Made by a program: the position numbers and the translations under genes. This document shows, piece after piece, positions 13,401-23,480 of a stretch of 64,000 bases of DNA. The DNA is from Branchiostoma floridae (lineage: Eukaryota; Chordata; Leptocardii; Amphioxiformes; Branchiostomatidae), in NCBI RefSeq assembly GCF_000003815.2, contig NC_049979.1, forward strand, positions 14,615,459-14,679,458, written 5' to 3'. The notes beneath the pieces are model-generated. The model did no database searches and had not been told where the DNA came from. It saw only the letters and a program-made list of their open reading frames with translations. How positions within the stretch are numbered: the stretch's first letter is position 1; every line of letters begins with the position of its first letter.

Positions 13401-16400
13401 ATACAGGAAAGGCCCAAACCCCGATAACCTCTCTGCTATAAATTGAAGATGTGGTCAGGTTCAAGAGGTGGCTGGGACTTGGCGAATTCTTAAGAGGATT
13501 TGTAGACTGGCATATTTTAACTGTTGTCACAATGATGTGGGCCATGTGGCTTTTTGAGGTTTTGGAAGAAAACCAACAATAAGCACTTTTTCTCCTAACA
13601 AATCAGCAAATCATCTGTAGAATAACTTGAAAATTGCTTAGTCTTGCATCATTTCTGTTTCCTATCTTTGTGACTTTGACACTTCCCTGATAATAACGGA
13701 GATAAACTAGTAACAAAACAGATCCTAGAAGGATTTGTAATACATTAAGACTGACATATTGCTTTCTATCATATTTCATGCACTGCTTTTAGGAAGGTCA
13801 CAAAAATTCCACATGTTATGACCAAGACTTTGATAAGTTTTGTCTTGTAATGGTGATACTCCTATTACACTTTTAGTGGCTCTCAAAACACCTCGTTAAG
13901 ACTAGGATAACCAAGGTCACTGTCGCTACAGGCAGTAAAATGAGAGTGCTCAGCTAACCAGACTTTAATGCAGCACAGCTTGTTAAATCAGCACCATAAG
14001 CTATACCATAAGCCGTGTCATACTGCAGAATTTTGAAAGGGTTCAGCTGTGACGCCGAGGTCTCCCCTGGCCGCATTCAGTAATCTTCTGACTGCATTCC
14101 CAAGATTTAGTCAGCTATATTTGTATGAAAGGTCCCCTACTGGGTGGAACGACAAAATCATAAACAGCACGTAGGACATGTGGTAAAGATGAGATAGTTG
14201 GAAGTTAGATCATGTCTGCCAAACATGTGACACCACACCCAACGCTGGGTGCTGGCAGGGGACAACAGAAAAACTGCCAGTTCCCTGCTGTCACATTCTT
14301 GGAGTGTTAAGTCTATAATGCCTTAATATATAGATAAGGAATGTCTCCCTCAATATATGATTAATGAACTGAAATATTTTAAGTTCCCAAGAGTTTTGAA
14401 CAGAAATGAAAGCCATGTACTGTAGATTTCTATACTCGTAACTGTAACTTTAGTTCACATATTATGACATAACTCAAAATGTGTGGAATTTTTTCCTAAA
14501 AATGAGCAAATATTGTAGCCTTACCTGTCTACATTGCCACTCATCATTGATTATGTAAATTGTATCATATTTTGCATAATTCAAATGGAATGATGTCCAT
14601 TTTAACTAAGTTGTATTTATCATGAATGATTTTAAAATTCGTAAAGTATTTCCTCATAGCTTTTAACAACATGTTTTAAATTTTTTGTATATACATAGAT
14701 CTATTTCAAATTAATGTCCCTGCATTCTTTGCACTTTTTTTAATAATAAAAGAACCATTTCTATAGATCTAGTTTACAACAATTAGATGATAATCTGAAC
14801 CTATTAAAACATATTTTTTTTAAACGCGCGGTGTCTTGGAATTGATTCTATATAAATGTGACCTTTGTTGCAGTAACAATGTCTGGTACTACCTGCTTTT
14901 GTATATACAAAAATGTATATCATGATCATGGTAGACCTAAACATTAAAGTTCATATCAGCATGGATGTGATAAAACTGATCCACATTTAGTGTGACATTG
15001 ATCCTAGGATGATGTAAACTTGTTAGATTGCTAATGTTTCGATGCGTTTTCATTCATTGCAGGTCTGTTACATGAAGGAGATGAGGTTTTGGAGATTAAT
15101 GGCAAGGAGGTGCGGGGGAAGTCTGTCAACGAAGTCTCTGACATGATGGTGAGTGCCACCTCAACCCTTCCACATGCTGTCTCCCCAGCCACACACACAC
15201 AGAAGCTTGTTGCTGTGGATGACATCCTGGCATCATTGTATTGATTTTGGCATGTTTTCCCTTAGAAAGTCTCTACCTTTTGGACTTGAAGCTGCTACAT
15301 TTTGTGTACAAATTTTGAACCTTTGTGAAGCTTCTCAAAAATGGAAGGTTACATAATTGTAATGAAGGTGTAATTTTGTAAAACGATCCTTTGTATAGTA
15401 ATTTAGCAAAGTCATTGTTTTCTTGTACCCTCACATTAAATTTGTAATTCGAAGAGGATGTCTGTTTATGAAGTTTAGACATCCAGGTAAACAATATTCA
15501 AATACAATTCAATCTCAACAACTGGATAAAAAATGGATGTCATTCGCACAGTCAAGTTTGTATAACTCTGTGTTCGATGGTGTCCGGCATGACTTCTTTC
15601 ATATTCTATAAAGATGAGTCTACTAAATGCAATACACAGATCCCATTATTGTGACCCAACATTGTTAAAAACGACTTTTTAAATTTATGACGACCTGCAT
15701 GGCCTATTTTGTAAGGATGGGTTGACAGTGAACCATCCCAACTGTCACATCTCCATACTGGGATGTCACAAAGGTCATGACATGGGATGATCTTCCAAAA
15801 GAAACTGTAAGGAGAGTCTGCCCAACCTGACACAGGAATGTAGGTGTCCTTTGATTCCAGGCATGCTTGTTGGCCATGCAGATGTTATCAGTATGGCACA
15901 GCCATATTCTAGTAATTAGAGATGGATGTGGTTCTGCCATAACAACCTAGATGTGCCCAAAAGGTGTAGGATGTTGAGACCTGGCATCTCCACCTGAAAC
16001 TGTTTATGCCACTTTGAATCATTACAAATGCTGGTCACCCTAGATCAGGAAAGGAACTAGAAACATGTGAAATTGGAGTAAAATGGAGTTTGTTCCAGGA
16101 GGTATTCTAAATTTAGTCAACATAGTATTGTAGGCATATTGTGGATAATAACATATTGCGTTGGATGTTGACAATGTTTTCCAGGGAGACGCTGTTGGGA
16201 CGATAACGTTCCTGCTCATCCCGTGTCAGGACAGGAGACAGAAAGGTTTAGATGGAGTGGTAAGTAGACATCTCCTGCAATTAGATGTCCCCCATTTGTA
16301 ATGAACTGATCATAATATTGAAGGGCTATTTAGTTCAGTTTGTACAAAGTTTGGCCCATGTAATTACAAGGTTCCGAACAGGCCAGATGTTTCAAAGTCA

Positions 16401-19400
16401 GTCAAATGAGCATCAAGTCATTTTCCATTAAATGCCATTCCACAAAGTAATCACTCAAAAGTTTCAGCAAGTGATGATATTTCCCCTCGCAGGTGCATGT
16501 AAGGGCACACTTCGACTACGACCCTCTGGACGACATGTACATCCCCTGCCGCGAGCTGGGTCTGTCGTTCCAGAAGGGCGACATCCTGCACATCGTGAAC
16601 CAGGACGATCCCAACTGGTGGCAGGCCTTCCGCGAGGGGGAGGAGGACCAGAGTCTGGCCGGGCTGGTGCCCAGCAGGAGCTTCCAGCAACAGTATGTTT
16701 GGATTTCAGTTTGTAGACTTTAATGGTGGAATGGCGGCAGATATGCTTTTTGAGATGAAGTGATCATCTAACCCTCTTTCGATCATAAATGTAAAACTTT
16801 CTGCATAAACCAAATGTGTTAAGATTAAGATGCAAATTTGACTCTGATGTTTTGGTCATATTTCAAAAGTGGGAATATGTTGACCATTATTGCTCAAGAA
16901 AGCAGAAGCATCTTATTCTTGTACCAAGTGTGCAATGTTTGTGTTGGGTTGATAGATTGAAGCTTGATCACAAATTAATGCCATTTTTCCTGAGTCATGC
17001 CTTTGTTAGATTCTGTCTTTTACAGCCATCATTGTTTCATAATTTGAATTTTTTTGCCCCCTTCACAGGAGAGAATCCATGAAGCAGACATTAGAGGATG
17101 ATAAAGAACCAAAGAAGAAAGGTAAGGATCATCCTGTAGGTTTTTGACATGTGGGATCGATTGAGTAGCTCATACCAGTATTGCTATGTTCTGGACTTAC
17201 AGTTTTGGCCAAAACTGACAAGCTTGGCAAATACTAAAACACTAACACACGGTTTATGGGCTCTGTCCTCTGTAATCTCTTGGGGATGCCACACTGCTTC
17301 TATTTGTAATTCGCAAAAGGCAGAGTAACTGCTTGACGGGCACCACGACTCACCCCCGAGCTAACCTCTGCAGTGTGGCATAACGGGCGTAGATACCATG
17401 CAGAGTTTCTTCTTCAGGAGGACTGAATGTAGGTGTGGGTTCTCCTCCCCCAGGCAAGCTACTCTGTGCCAAGAAGAACAAGAAGAAGAAAAAGAAGAAG
17501 GTGCTGTACAACGCTGCACTGAATGAAGGTTGGTCCATTTCTGAAATAATTAACCTCTCAAATGGAGATATTAGACTTTCAAATGTTGAAATGTGTATTT
17601 GTTAATCTATTTGTTTGTTTCCAGACTATAACATGGAGGAGATATTAGGATGTTTATTTATCTGTTTGGTTACTAACTTGTTTGTTTGTTTGCCAGACTA
17701 TGACCTTGAGGAGATCCTGACTTACGAGGAGGTCGTGCTGTACCAGCAGCCAGCGGACAGCAGGAGACCGGTGGTGTTGATTGGTCCTCCCAACGTGGGG
17801 CGGCACGAGCTCCGACAGCGCCTTATGGAGAGTGACCCTGAGAAGTACACGGCAGCAGTGCCACGTGAGTCACCCACATACATGTACATGTGCTACAGCT
17901 TTTACACAACTTCTCAGTTTATCATTCTAAGTCATATTATTGATCATGAAGAGCATTTGTTCAGAACATCAGTGATGTGATCAATTTAAAGTTACAGGCT
18001 CTTTCCCTAATTACCAGTTCTGGTACACCATTGTTTTAGTAACCAGTTGTCATGGTAACCCGTTGCCCCTGTCGTTGCCCTGACCTCAGACACGAGTCGG
18101 AGCCGTAAGGACCAGGAGGTTGATGGGAAGGATTACCACTTCATCCCCCGAAGCCAGTTCGAGCAGGACATCCTGGCGGGGAAGTTTGTGGAGCACGGCG
18201 AGTACGAGAAGAACATCTACGGTACCAGCCTGGACGCCATCCGCAGGGTCATCAACAGCAACAAAGTCTGTGTACTTAACCTCCATCCTCAGGTGAGCTG
18301 CCCACATGGCCAGTGTACAGGCCTTCAGTTCCCACTTACAACTGTAGAATCTTCCATGTTGTGCATGTTCACTACTGTTTATTCACAGTGCACACTGATG
18401 TCTTTGTTTATTTGTTACACGCAATGCACTGCAATACCTAAACCACAAGCATGTATTTGTCATTACCTTCAGCACTAAAGCATCGCTTTATCCATGCAGT
18501 TTTTGTGTTATCATTTGTTGCATGTTGAACCTTCTACTCATAGTTTCACTACAATCGTCGTGTTAACATACATATTAAAAGGAGACCCAGCAGGCCATCA
18601 TATGGTCTGTGAGTAGTCTGATCATTGTTGACCTTTGTTGTGCATTGACCTTCATTGTGTGCAAACTATGACCTTGAACACAAGCCTCTGCTTCTCTCCC
18701 TGCTGCTTGCTTGTGCAGGACGATCAGCCAGCGGTAGCACTAATCAGGGTTTGTATCACGTCACTAACCTTTGCTTGTTCGCATGAAAGTTCCTCTGTGT
18801 CAGTAGAATCACTATGAAGCAGGTTTAACTGTTGATCCAACTTTGAAGAAACTCATCTTTTTAGTTTCCCAAGTTAAAGATCAACAGTCAGGCCCTTCAT
18901 AGCCTTTGCCTGCTTACACACAGTAGTACCACCCTTACACCTCACGTACCTGCACTGCTATAGAGACTTTTAGTGTCTTTTGCATGCAGCAATTGAAGGG
19001 AGAGGCAGTGAAATACAACTACAAATTTTGGGTCTTTGAACCCGAGTCCTTTTTGGTACCAGGCAGCTCAAATTGCTACAAAATAAGGTGACTGGGACCA
19101 ATGCAATTCACACCTCATGGCAGATGGTGACATGTGCTGTCAGCTACATGTACAGTGTATATTGGAATCACATTGCACTGCTGCTTAATTGGAAGAAATA
19201 AGACTCATTTTTAGACAAAAGGCAGGTAAATTAGCTTATACATGTGTTGTGTTGTTTACTTGACAAACAGCTTCACAGGCCACATCAAGGGCTGGCTGGT
19301 CCCCGAGGTGGACGAACCATCTGCTGGGTTTGTCATGTTGTCATATACACAAACAATGCTCAAAAACAAACATAGCAGATATCAGCATTTTGTTGCCTCT

Positions 19401-21688
19401 TCCTTTCAAAGTCCTTGTACTTGGCTGGTGCAAGGTGTTGAAGTAGGAAAGTTCAGTACATTAGCCTCGATCAGTGGTGGTTTGGTATATCAGCATTAGA
19501 AATGTAGAAGTTTTGTACCATGTACCAGCTTTACAGATTGTTTAGAAACTTTGTGTAGTGGGTCAAGGTACTATTGAGTTTGTTCTAAAGGAAAGCAAAA
19601 AGGAGGCAAGACAGCAGTTAGACAGTAATCCAAATGTTAGGTCCCATATTGTTTTGTTTTGCTACTTGCCCCCTGCATTGTTTTTTTAGAACAGCTGGCG
19701 CTTTTTTCCGGATTGTTTCAAAGACAGGTTGAAGCGTAGGTGCAATGCATGATTCGTACCCTCTGTTTTGGAGTCTAACCTTAAGGAATAATGTAAGGTG
19801 TCTAGTTTAACAGTTATCAACCTGTGATACTCTGCTAACCTTTGTGCTTAACTCTTGTGTAAAACAGGCACTGAAAATCCTGAAGAGTTCAGACCTGAAG
19901 CCCTTCATTGTCTTCGTGGCGCCGCCAGGGCTGGAGAAGTTACGACAACTCAGGAACAAGATGGGGGACCACCCAAAGGTAGCTTAAAATATAGAGATAT
20001 GTTTTCATCAGCATTGGTTGGAATGAATGACTAAAGTGAATTATCATGAGTGTCTGTTTGTTGGTATATCTCGGCCTAAGGTGAGCATCCAAGCTGCTAC
20101 TTTTGCACTGTAGATTACATGCATGTATATCCTATAGTAGAAACTGCTGCCTAGGGACATTACCAAAGGTAGGTCCTGTTGCACTGAGATTGTAAACTGT
20201 TGCACTATCTGATTCTGAGATAATTAACCTCCCAGTCATTTCATCCACAGATCATTTTGAAAAGGGATTATACAGCAATGGTCTAAGCTGCAAGCATGAT
20301 TGATTGATTGATCAATTGTACAAAGAGAGGTCGACAGCACTTCTACTGGCCACAAACTCTCGCTTCAACTATCTTTGGTTTAACAGTTAATACATAAAAG
20401 TGTCTGCTGGCTTCCTCATGGATTTCACAGGTTCGCTGCTCCTTGTATACCAGTGAGGAATGTGTTCCTCTGTGGGTGGAACTGTCTGGTCTGATAATGT
20501 CTTGACTCTGTCTGTGGGAACATGAAACACTGCCAGATGACTTCTCCTGTCCTAAAGCTGCCACAACTCTGCCAACTAGAGGGCCAATTTTATGTTACAC
20601 TGATGACATTTCTGTGTGCTTTGATTTTAGACATCTGTCTCCTTTTGATACTTAACTCACTTGGTGTTGCATGTAGAGAATTTTTATAAAACTACAGCAA
20701 AATGAAATATGTTTTTATGAAATTGCCTAAAAATCAGTAGGACATCCTCTTCCGGTTGAAGCGACCACAATCATCTCGTTGATTATTCTGTCGCTTATGG
20801 GTGGTCAAGGGTCGAGGCCACCGGCCAAGGTTTTAGGTTGTCACATACGCTCGGAGACCATTGACACATACGTGTCAATGGTAGAGGCTTCGACAGCCAC
20901 TTGTGGTAGCAGGTTCCAATCACTTATGATTGACATGATTGTACATATATCGTACATATAAAAACTGCAATTAGCAACTTCCTTTGAAACTGCAAAATAT
21001 GAGCAAGTAAATCAGAGTATTTTCAGGTTAGCGCTGGAAAACATGCCTGACTTTAGAACAATCCTCATTGAGAAGTGTAACATTTCACCATCCCTCTAGG
21101 ATAGCCAGGTGCCATCTGGAAGGGATCAGAATTTTGTTTATGTCAAGTTCATGGTCTGAGCCAGCAGATTTACGCTCTCTTCAAACCTAAAGTGTATAAA
21201 CGGCCCACTTGTGATGAGATTCTTGCCCTTTCCTTACAGGATAAGAGAGACAAATGAGAAGGCCTTGAGAGATTTTTTACTTTTTCTTACAAGATGTGGA
21301 GATAGGAAAGAAGGGATTATGAGATTCTTGACTGAGGCCTTAAAAATGTTTGTCATTTTTCTTACAGGATGGCAATATTCAAGAAGGTCAGGGAGCTCTG
21401 GAACTCAAAATCAGACTCTACACTGTTTATGATATTGTATGTATGCATGTATAGAGAGCCATAAGTTGATATGATTTCAACGTTTTCTTACAGGATGAAG
21501 AGTTAAGAGAGACTATAGAGAAGGCGAGGGAGATAGAACTCAACTTTGGGCACTACTTTGACTATGTGATTGTGAACGGTGACCTGGACCGGGCCTACAA
21601 TGAACTGTTGAGGGAGATCGGCAGGCTGGAGACAGAGGCGATGTGGGTCCCGTCGTCGTGGGTCAGCTCTGCCTCCTCCAGCACGTGA
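1278..21688 (+). CDS. MPP5: PALS1/MPP5 (MAGUK p55 family, stardust homologue), 3' part, 13 exons
   Basis: Scaffold protein of the apical Crumbs-PALS1-PATJ polarity complex at epithelial junctions. Joining 1278-1483, 6231-6308, 11406-11546, 12860-12935, 15063-15148, 16185-16259, 16493-16692, 17069-17121, 17454-17528, 17697-17864, 18090-18292, 19868-19978 and 21494-21688 gives 554 residues with every splice phase matching. Domain order is L27N (about 1-50), L27C (about 69-110), PDZ (about 127-210), SH3 (about 222-285), lysine-rich HOOK (about 290-330) and GUK (about 350-545), the layout of vertebrate PALS1 (675 aa). The GUK ATP loop reads GPPNVGRHE and lacks the catalytic Gly-Lys pair, as in other MAGUKs. 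About 120 N-terminal residues, including the start codon, lie left of the window. The C-terminus ends in a Ser-rich tail slightly longer than in vertebrates. Family assignment is from recognised homology; exon borders are read from GT/AG sites and phase. Confidence 0.95.
1545..1600. repeat. 24-bp stem hairpin with 8-nt loop
   Basis: Two inverted arms, TGCCAAATAGCAGTTACT followed by CAAGCA and TGCTTA followed by AGTAACTGCTATTTGGCA, pair at 23 of 24 positions around an 8-nt loop. The preceding block TTAGACATCCAGG recurs at about 15475, where the arms are decayed. It is probably part of a dispersed repeat rather than a gene. Confidence 0.7.
3103..3163. repeat. (ACTC)n microsatellite
   Basis: An imperfect then pure ACTC tandem tract, continuing into a CT-rich stretch. 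Confidence 0.85.
4213..4308 (+). CDS. MPP5: candidate alternative first exon of PALS1 (32 aa)
   Basis: ATG at 4213 opens 32 codons ([20 protein letters not shown], then [12 protein letters not shown]) that end in phase 0 at the donor GAG|gtaaga. This matches the phase-0 entry of the L27C exon at 6231. A cag acceptor lies at 4204-4206, but splicing there from the L27N exon (also phase 0) would give an immediate TAG, so an alternative promoter with a new N-terminus fits better than a coding cassette. The product would lack L27N (the PATJ-binding domain) and keep L27C onward. I recognise no homologue of this peptide. Confidence 0.5.
6231..6308 (+). CDS. MPP5: PALS1 exon: L27C domain, first part
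   Basis: A 26-codon exon in phase 0 on both sides (gcgcag|GTG ... GGG|gtgagc), encoding [20 protein letters not shown] and the residues NKPNLG. It is the same length as the matching human segment. L27C is the LIN7-binding domain. Confidence 0.93.
6309..11405. other. PALS1 intron, about 5.1 kb
   Basis: Contains the 198-codon open exon at 10220-10813. A short exon-like segment at 9199-9245 has good borders but does not keep frame. Otherwise nothing recognisable was found. Confidence 0.55.
10220..10813 (+). CDS. MPP5: candidate alternative 198-codon exon or first exon of PALS1, unknown module
   Basis: ATG at 10220 has A at -3 and G at +4. An in-frame TGA lies at 10211-10213, so an internal acceptor is unlikely. 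The frame runs open for 198 codons to a donor GAG|gtaaaa in phase 0, matching the phase-0 exon at 11406. Read through, the ORF would stop at 10843. The peptide is charged, rich in Lys, Arg and Glu, and probably disordered. It contains three spaced Gly-x-Trp-aromatic-like motifs (EGTWFYL, GGSWFCL, EGWYVV) in the first half, and an acidic [12 protein letters not shown] stretch near the end. A product starting here would drop both L27 domains except the last L27C helix. I know no homologue; Drosophila stardust also varies its N-terminus by alternative exons (family knowledge). Confidence 0.55.
11406..11546 (+). CDS. MPP5: PALS1 exon: L27C end, linker, start of PDZ
   Basis: Acceptor ttttatag|GGA, donor CTG|gtacac, 47 codons, phase 0 on both sides. 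It begins [10 protein letters not shown], the conserved L27C helix, and ends in the first PDZ strand, [14 protein letters not shown]. Confidence 0.95.
11547..12859. other. PALS1 intron, 1.3 kb
   Basis: No coding or repeat feature recognised between the L27C/PDZ exon and the PDZ core exon. Confidence 0.6.
12860..12935 (+). CDS. MPP5: PALS1 exon: PDZ core
   Basis: Acceptor tctctccag|GGT, donor AGTG|gtaagg, leaving in phase 1. It encodes [20 protein letters not shown], the carboxylate-binding loop and strands of the PDZ domain that in PALS1 binds the Crumbs C-terminus. Confidence 0.95.
12936..15062. other. PALS1 intron, 2.1 kb
   Basis: AT-rich sequence inside the PDZ coding region. I see no ORF of note and no clear repeat. 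Confidence 0.6.
15063..15148 (+). CDS. MPP5: PALS1 exon: PDZ second half
   Basis: Enters in phase 1, completing a Gly codon, and leaves in phase 0 (ATGATG|gtgagt). It encodes [20 protein letters not shown] and the start of the second PDZ helix, nearly identical to vertebrate PALS1. Confidence 0.95.
15149..16184. other. PALS1 intron with a decayed repeat copy
   Basis: Contains a short (CA)n at about 15188-15202 and, at about 15473-15535, a block (TTTAGACATCCAGGTAA, CAATATTCAAA, ACAACTGGATA) matching the sequence around the hairpin at 1545. No exon was recognised. Confidence 0.55.
16185..16259 (+). CDS. MPP5: PALS1 exon: PDZ last strand and PDZ-SH3 linker
   Basis: Acceptor ttttccag|GGA, donor GTG|gtaagt, 25 codons. 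It encodes the final PDZ strand ([12 protein letters not shown]) and a short charged linker. Confidence 0.94.
16493..16692 (+). CDS. MPP5: PALS1 exon: SH3 domain
   Basis: Acceptor cctcgcag|GTG, donor CA|gtatgt, leaving in phase 2. It holds the whole SH3 domain: ALYDY-like start [21 protein letters not shown], the tryptophan pair in DPNWWQA, and the closing [10 protein letters not shown]. Clearly richer in GC than its introns. Confidence 0.96.
17069..17121 (+). CDS. MPP5: PALS1 exon: SH3-HOOK linker
   Basis: A 53-nt exon (cttcacag|G ... AAAG|gtaagg) encoding [17 protein letters not shown], the acidic-basic linker after SH3. Entry and exit phases fit both neighbours. Confidence 0.92.
17454..17528 (+). 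CDS. MPP5: PALS1 exon: polybasic HOOK region
   Basis: Acceptor tcctcccccag|GC, donor GAAG|gttggt. It encodes KLLCAKKN followed by a run of lysines and VLYNAALNE, the HOOK segment between SH3 and GUK. Confidence 0.93.
17697..17864 (+). CDS. MPP5: PALS1 exon: HOOK end and GUK P-loop region
   Basis: Begins (D)[15 protein letters not shown] and contains [19 protein letters not shown], the degenerate GUK nucleotide loop. The donor is CCAC|gtgagt. A second, in-frame acceptor with a similar exon start lies 72 nt upstream at 17625 (see findings). Confidence 0.94.
18090..18292 (+). CDS. MPP5: PALS1 exon: GUK core
   Basis: Acceptor gacctcag|AC, donor CAG|gtgagc. It encodes [20 protein letters not shown] through [20 protein letters not shown] to VCVLNLHPQ. 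The TSR-R and [12 protein letters not shown] motifs are the GMP-site-like positions used by MAGUK GUK domains for phosphopeptide binding. Confidence 0.96.
18719..18748 (+). CDS. MPP5: candidate 30-nt cassette exon in the GUK region
   Basis: A strong pyrimidine tract ending ttgtgcag precedes exactly ten open codons ([10 protein letters not shown]), closed by a weaker AGG|gtttgt donor. Flanking exons are phase 0, so inclusion would insert ten residues between NLHPQ and ALKIL in GUK without changing frame. Human PALS1 joins these positions directly. The splice sites are visible; use of the exon is inference. Confidence 0.4.
19868..19978 (+). CDS. MPP5: PALS1 exon: GUK C-terminal half
   Basis: Phase 0 on both sides (aaaacag|GCA ... 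AAG|gtagct), 37 codons. It encodes [20 protein letters not shown] and the helix [11 protein letters not shown]. Confidence 0.95.
19979..21493. other. PALS1 last coding intron with decayed tandem exon-start copies
   Basis: Between 21215 and 21493 three near-equally spaced copies of cttacag followed by GAT (acceptors at 21239, 21367 and 21493) and similar downstream sequence form a diverged tandem duplication. A 24-bp palindrome (ten-base arms CCATTGACAC/GTGTCAATGG) lies at 20858-20881. Confidence 0.65.
21240..21436 (+). pseudogene. MPP5: decayed duplicate starts of the last PALS1 exon
   Basis: Copy 1 (acceptor at 21239) keeps AAGAGAGAC and GAGAAGGC but hits TGA after five codons. Copy 2 (acceptor at 21367) keeps GAAGGTCAGGGAG and GGAACTCAA and stays open for 23 codons up to a possible donor ATT|gtatgt at 21437. 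Both parallel the true exon at 21494. Spacing is 128 and 126 nt. Confidence 0.55.
21494..21688 (+). CDS. MPP5: PALS1 last coding exon with stop
   Basis: Acceptor ttcttacag|GAT. It encodes [38 protein letters not shown] and MWVPSSW, the conserved PALS1 end, then SerSerAlaSer-type residues and TGA at 21686-21688. A likely donor, AAAG|gtgagg, lies 19 nt after the stop. Confidence 0.95.
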   Translation, partial: DEELRETIEKAREIELNFGHYFDYVIVNGDLDRAYNELLREIGRLETEAMWVPSSWVSSASSST

Positions 21689-23480
21689 GACGGGCGGTGG
21701 ACTAAAGGTGAGGCGGTGTTCTGGTTTTATCTATCTCTGCCTGGCTACGTTCTTGACAATGTTATTGAGATTATTAACTGGGGAAAAATGCACATACTTA
21801 TGGAAAATATTAAGGGCTCAGTTGTGACTATTTTGTTTTTGTAATAAAAATTTTTTTTAAAGATTAGTAGTCCAAAACTGAAATTACAGATTAAGCACAT
21901 TTGTGAATAGAAGAATTTTACTTAGATGTCCTTTCAATTTGAAATTTCCAAGGTGTAGAATATGTGTTTCATAAAGATTTTTGTTCCTCATATTTCATTC
22001 CTTTCTGTTCCTTAGGACTGAAAGATAGGGGATGAGAAACTGAAGATGTTCTGTGTCTGAGATGGAAGGAAAGATAGAGTGGAGACAGAGAGGTGTACAT
22101 AAACATCTGATCTGGAAAAGCCTCTGGGAGCAGAAATTAGGGAAGAAATGTTTGGATGATGAAAAGAGTGTTACATGATTGTGGAGATAAAACGTTTTGT
22201 ATGTACAGTGCCAGAGACTGGTCCCACCAGAAAAATGCCTTATGAATATTTCAATACTGTATCCATAATATGCATTGTATGCTGTACACAGGCTAGTTAA
22301 TATTTTTATTATTTGTAATTGGAAACCAATAGCCATTGAATGTGATCAAGTACTAGAGGATCTCAGAGGATTCAGGTGAAGTTTGGCAGAATGCCTGGTT
22401 GTTGTTTCTGTGAGAAGTTGTGATATCTTAGATGTTGTACTACTTACCACAGACTTGTATATTGTACTGACCTGTCCATAGATGATTCAGCTTTTCAGTT
22501 GTATAACTCACCTCACAGCCACAAGTAGTGATTTACCTAGGACAAACTATTTTTGATACCTACACTGTAAACCTGCCGATAATAGGCTTGTCTCATCCCA
22601 CCTTTTGTATGGCCAAATCTGTGATGGAATATTTTAGTAACCTTCAGATAGGGACATAATAGCTATTTTTGCAATAATTTAGAGTAAATTTTATATATAT
22701 AAATGTTTATAACCCATGTTTAGCAGTTGTATAACCTGCCTCCCTTGTATTATATACGTCTCAATCTCATTACATATGTAATGTGGCCACAGGATTGTTC
22801 AGACATGACTTTTTTGCTATGTTACTTTTCAGTATTTTTTTCTGCTTCAAATATTTGACGTAGTTATCCATGGATTCACGCTGAACCAAAAAAAGTAATT
22901 TATACTGCTTTGCATAATCTGTTCTCATGCTCTTGACACTAGTAGATTGTTTGGATGTACATTTGGAAAGTGAAGAGTTTGTGAGGGAATATAAGAACAT
23001 TGAACTTTTCCAGGTCTGAGCAAGCTACAAAATGGTGTGTCAGCCCCCTACCTTGCTGTATTTGGCCACAGTTAATGTAAACCAGATGCAGTGAAGTTTG
23101 CCTTGAGATGGTTAGAACCCAAGGTCAGGTTCAAACATAATGTGCCAAAATCACTGAATTCTGTAAATGTCCTTGAATGACCTTTAAAAGGAAGCTTCTT
23201 TCTGGTGTTGGAGACAAAGTTGTTTTATTGATTTTAATTTGCACCTACATGCATAGTGGTGAGTTGTTGCCACAGGCAAAGGTGCAGTACAAGTACAGGC
23301 CTGTAGGGGGAGCTGACACACATGGTGGCCAGCCAGCAGTTGTTAAACTGCAGGCTACCTTAGGAGTAGATAGGCTGTCTGGCTTCATTGATGATCGTGC
23401 ATGAAAGTGATCTTTTTGCTGATAATGAATTGTAGCAGTTATTCCAAGCCAAATAAAAATAGTTAATATTGTAACCTTTG
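21689..23480 (+). other. MPP5: PALS1 3' untranslated region with possible intron
   Basis: Follows the TGA at 21688. A possible UTR intron runs from AAAG|gtgagg (21708) to a pyrimidine-rich ttccttag (22011-22015). The region has no long ORF and ends near AATAAA at 23452. The true cleavage site is inferred. Confidence 0.5.
23452..23457 (+). promoter_or_regulatory. AATAAA poly(A) signal, probable PALS1 3' end
   Basis: Canonical hexamer 1.76 kb after the PALS1 stop (1.46 kb if the UTR intron is removed), followed by T/GT-rich sequence. Another AATAAA at about 21843 lies inside the putative UTR intron. Confidence 0.45.

Noticed and set aside
19271-19327. 57-nt exon-like segment between GUK exons
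   Set aside because: It is open in phase 0, but the peptide in that frame is not protein-like, the upstream tract is poor in pyrimidines, and the more protein-like frame does not fit the phase.
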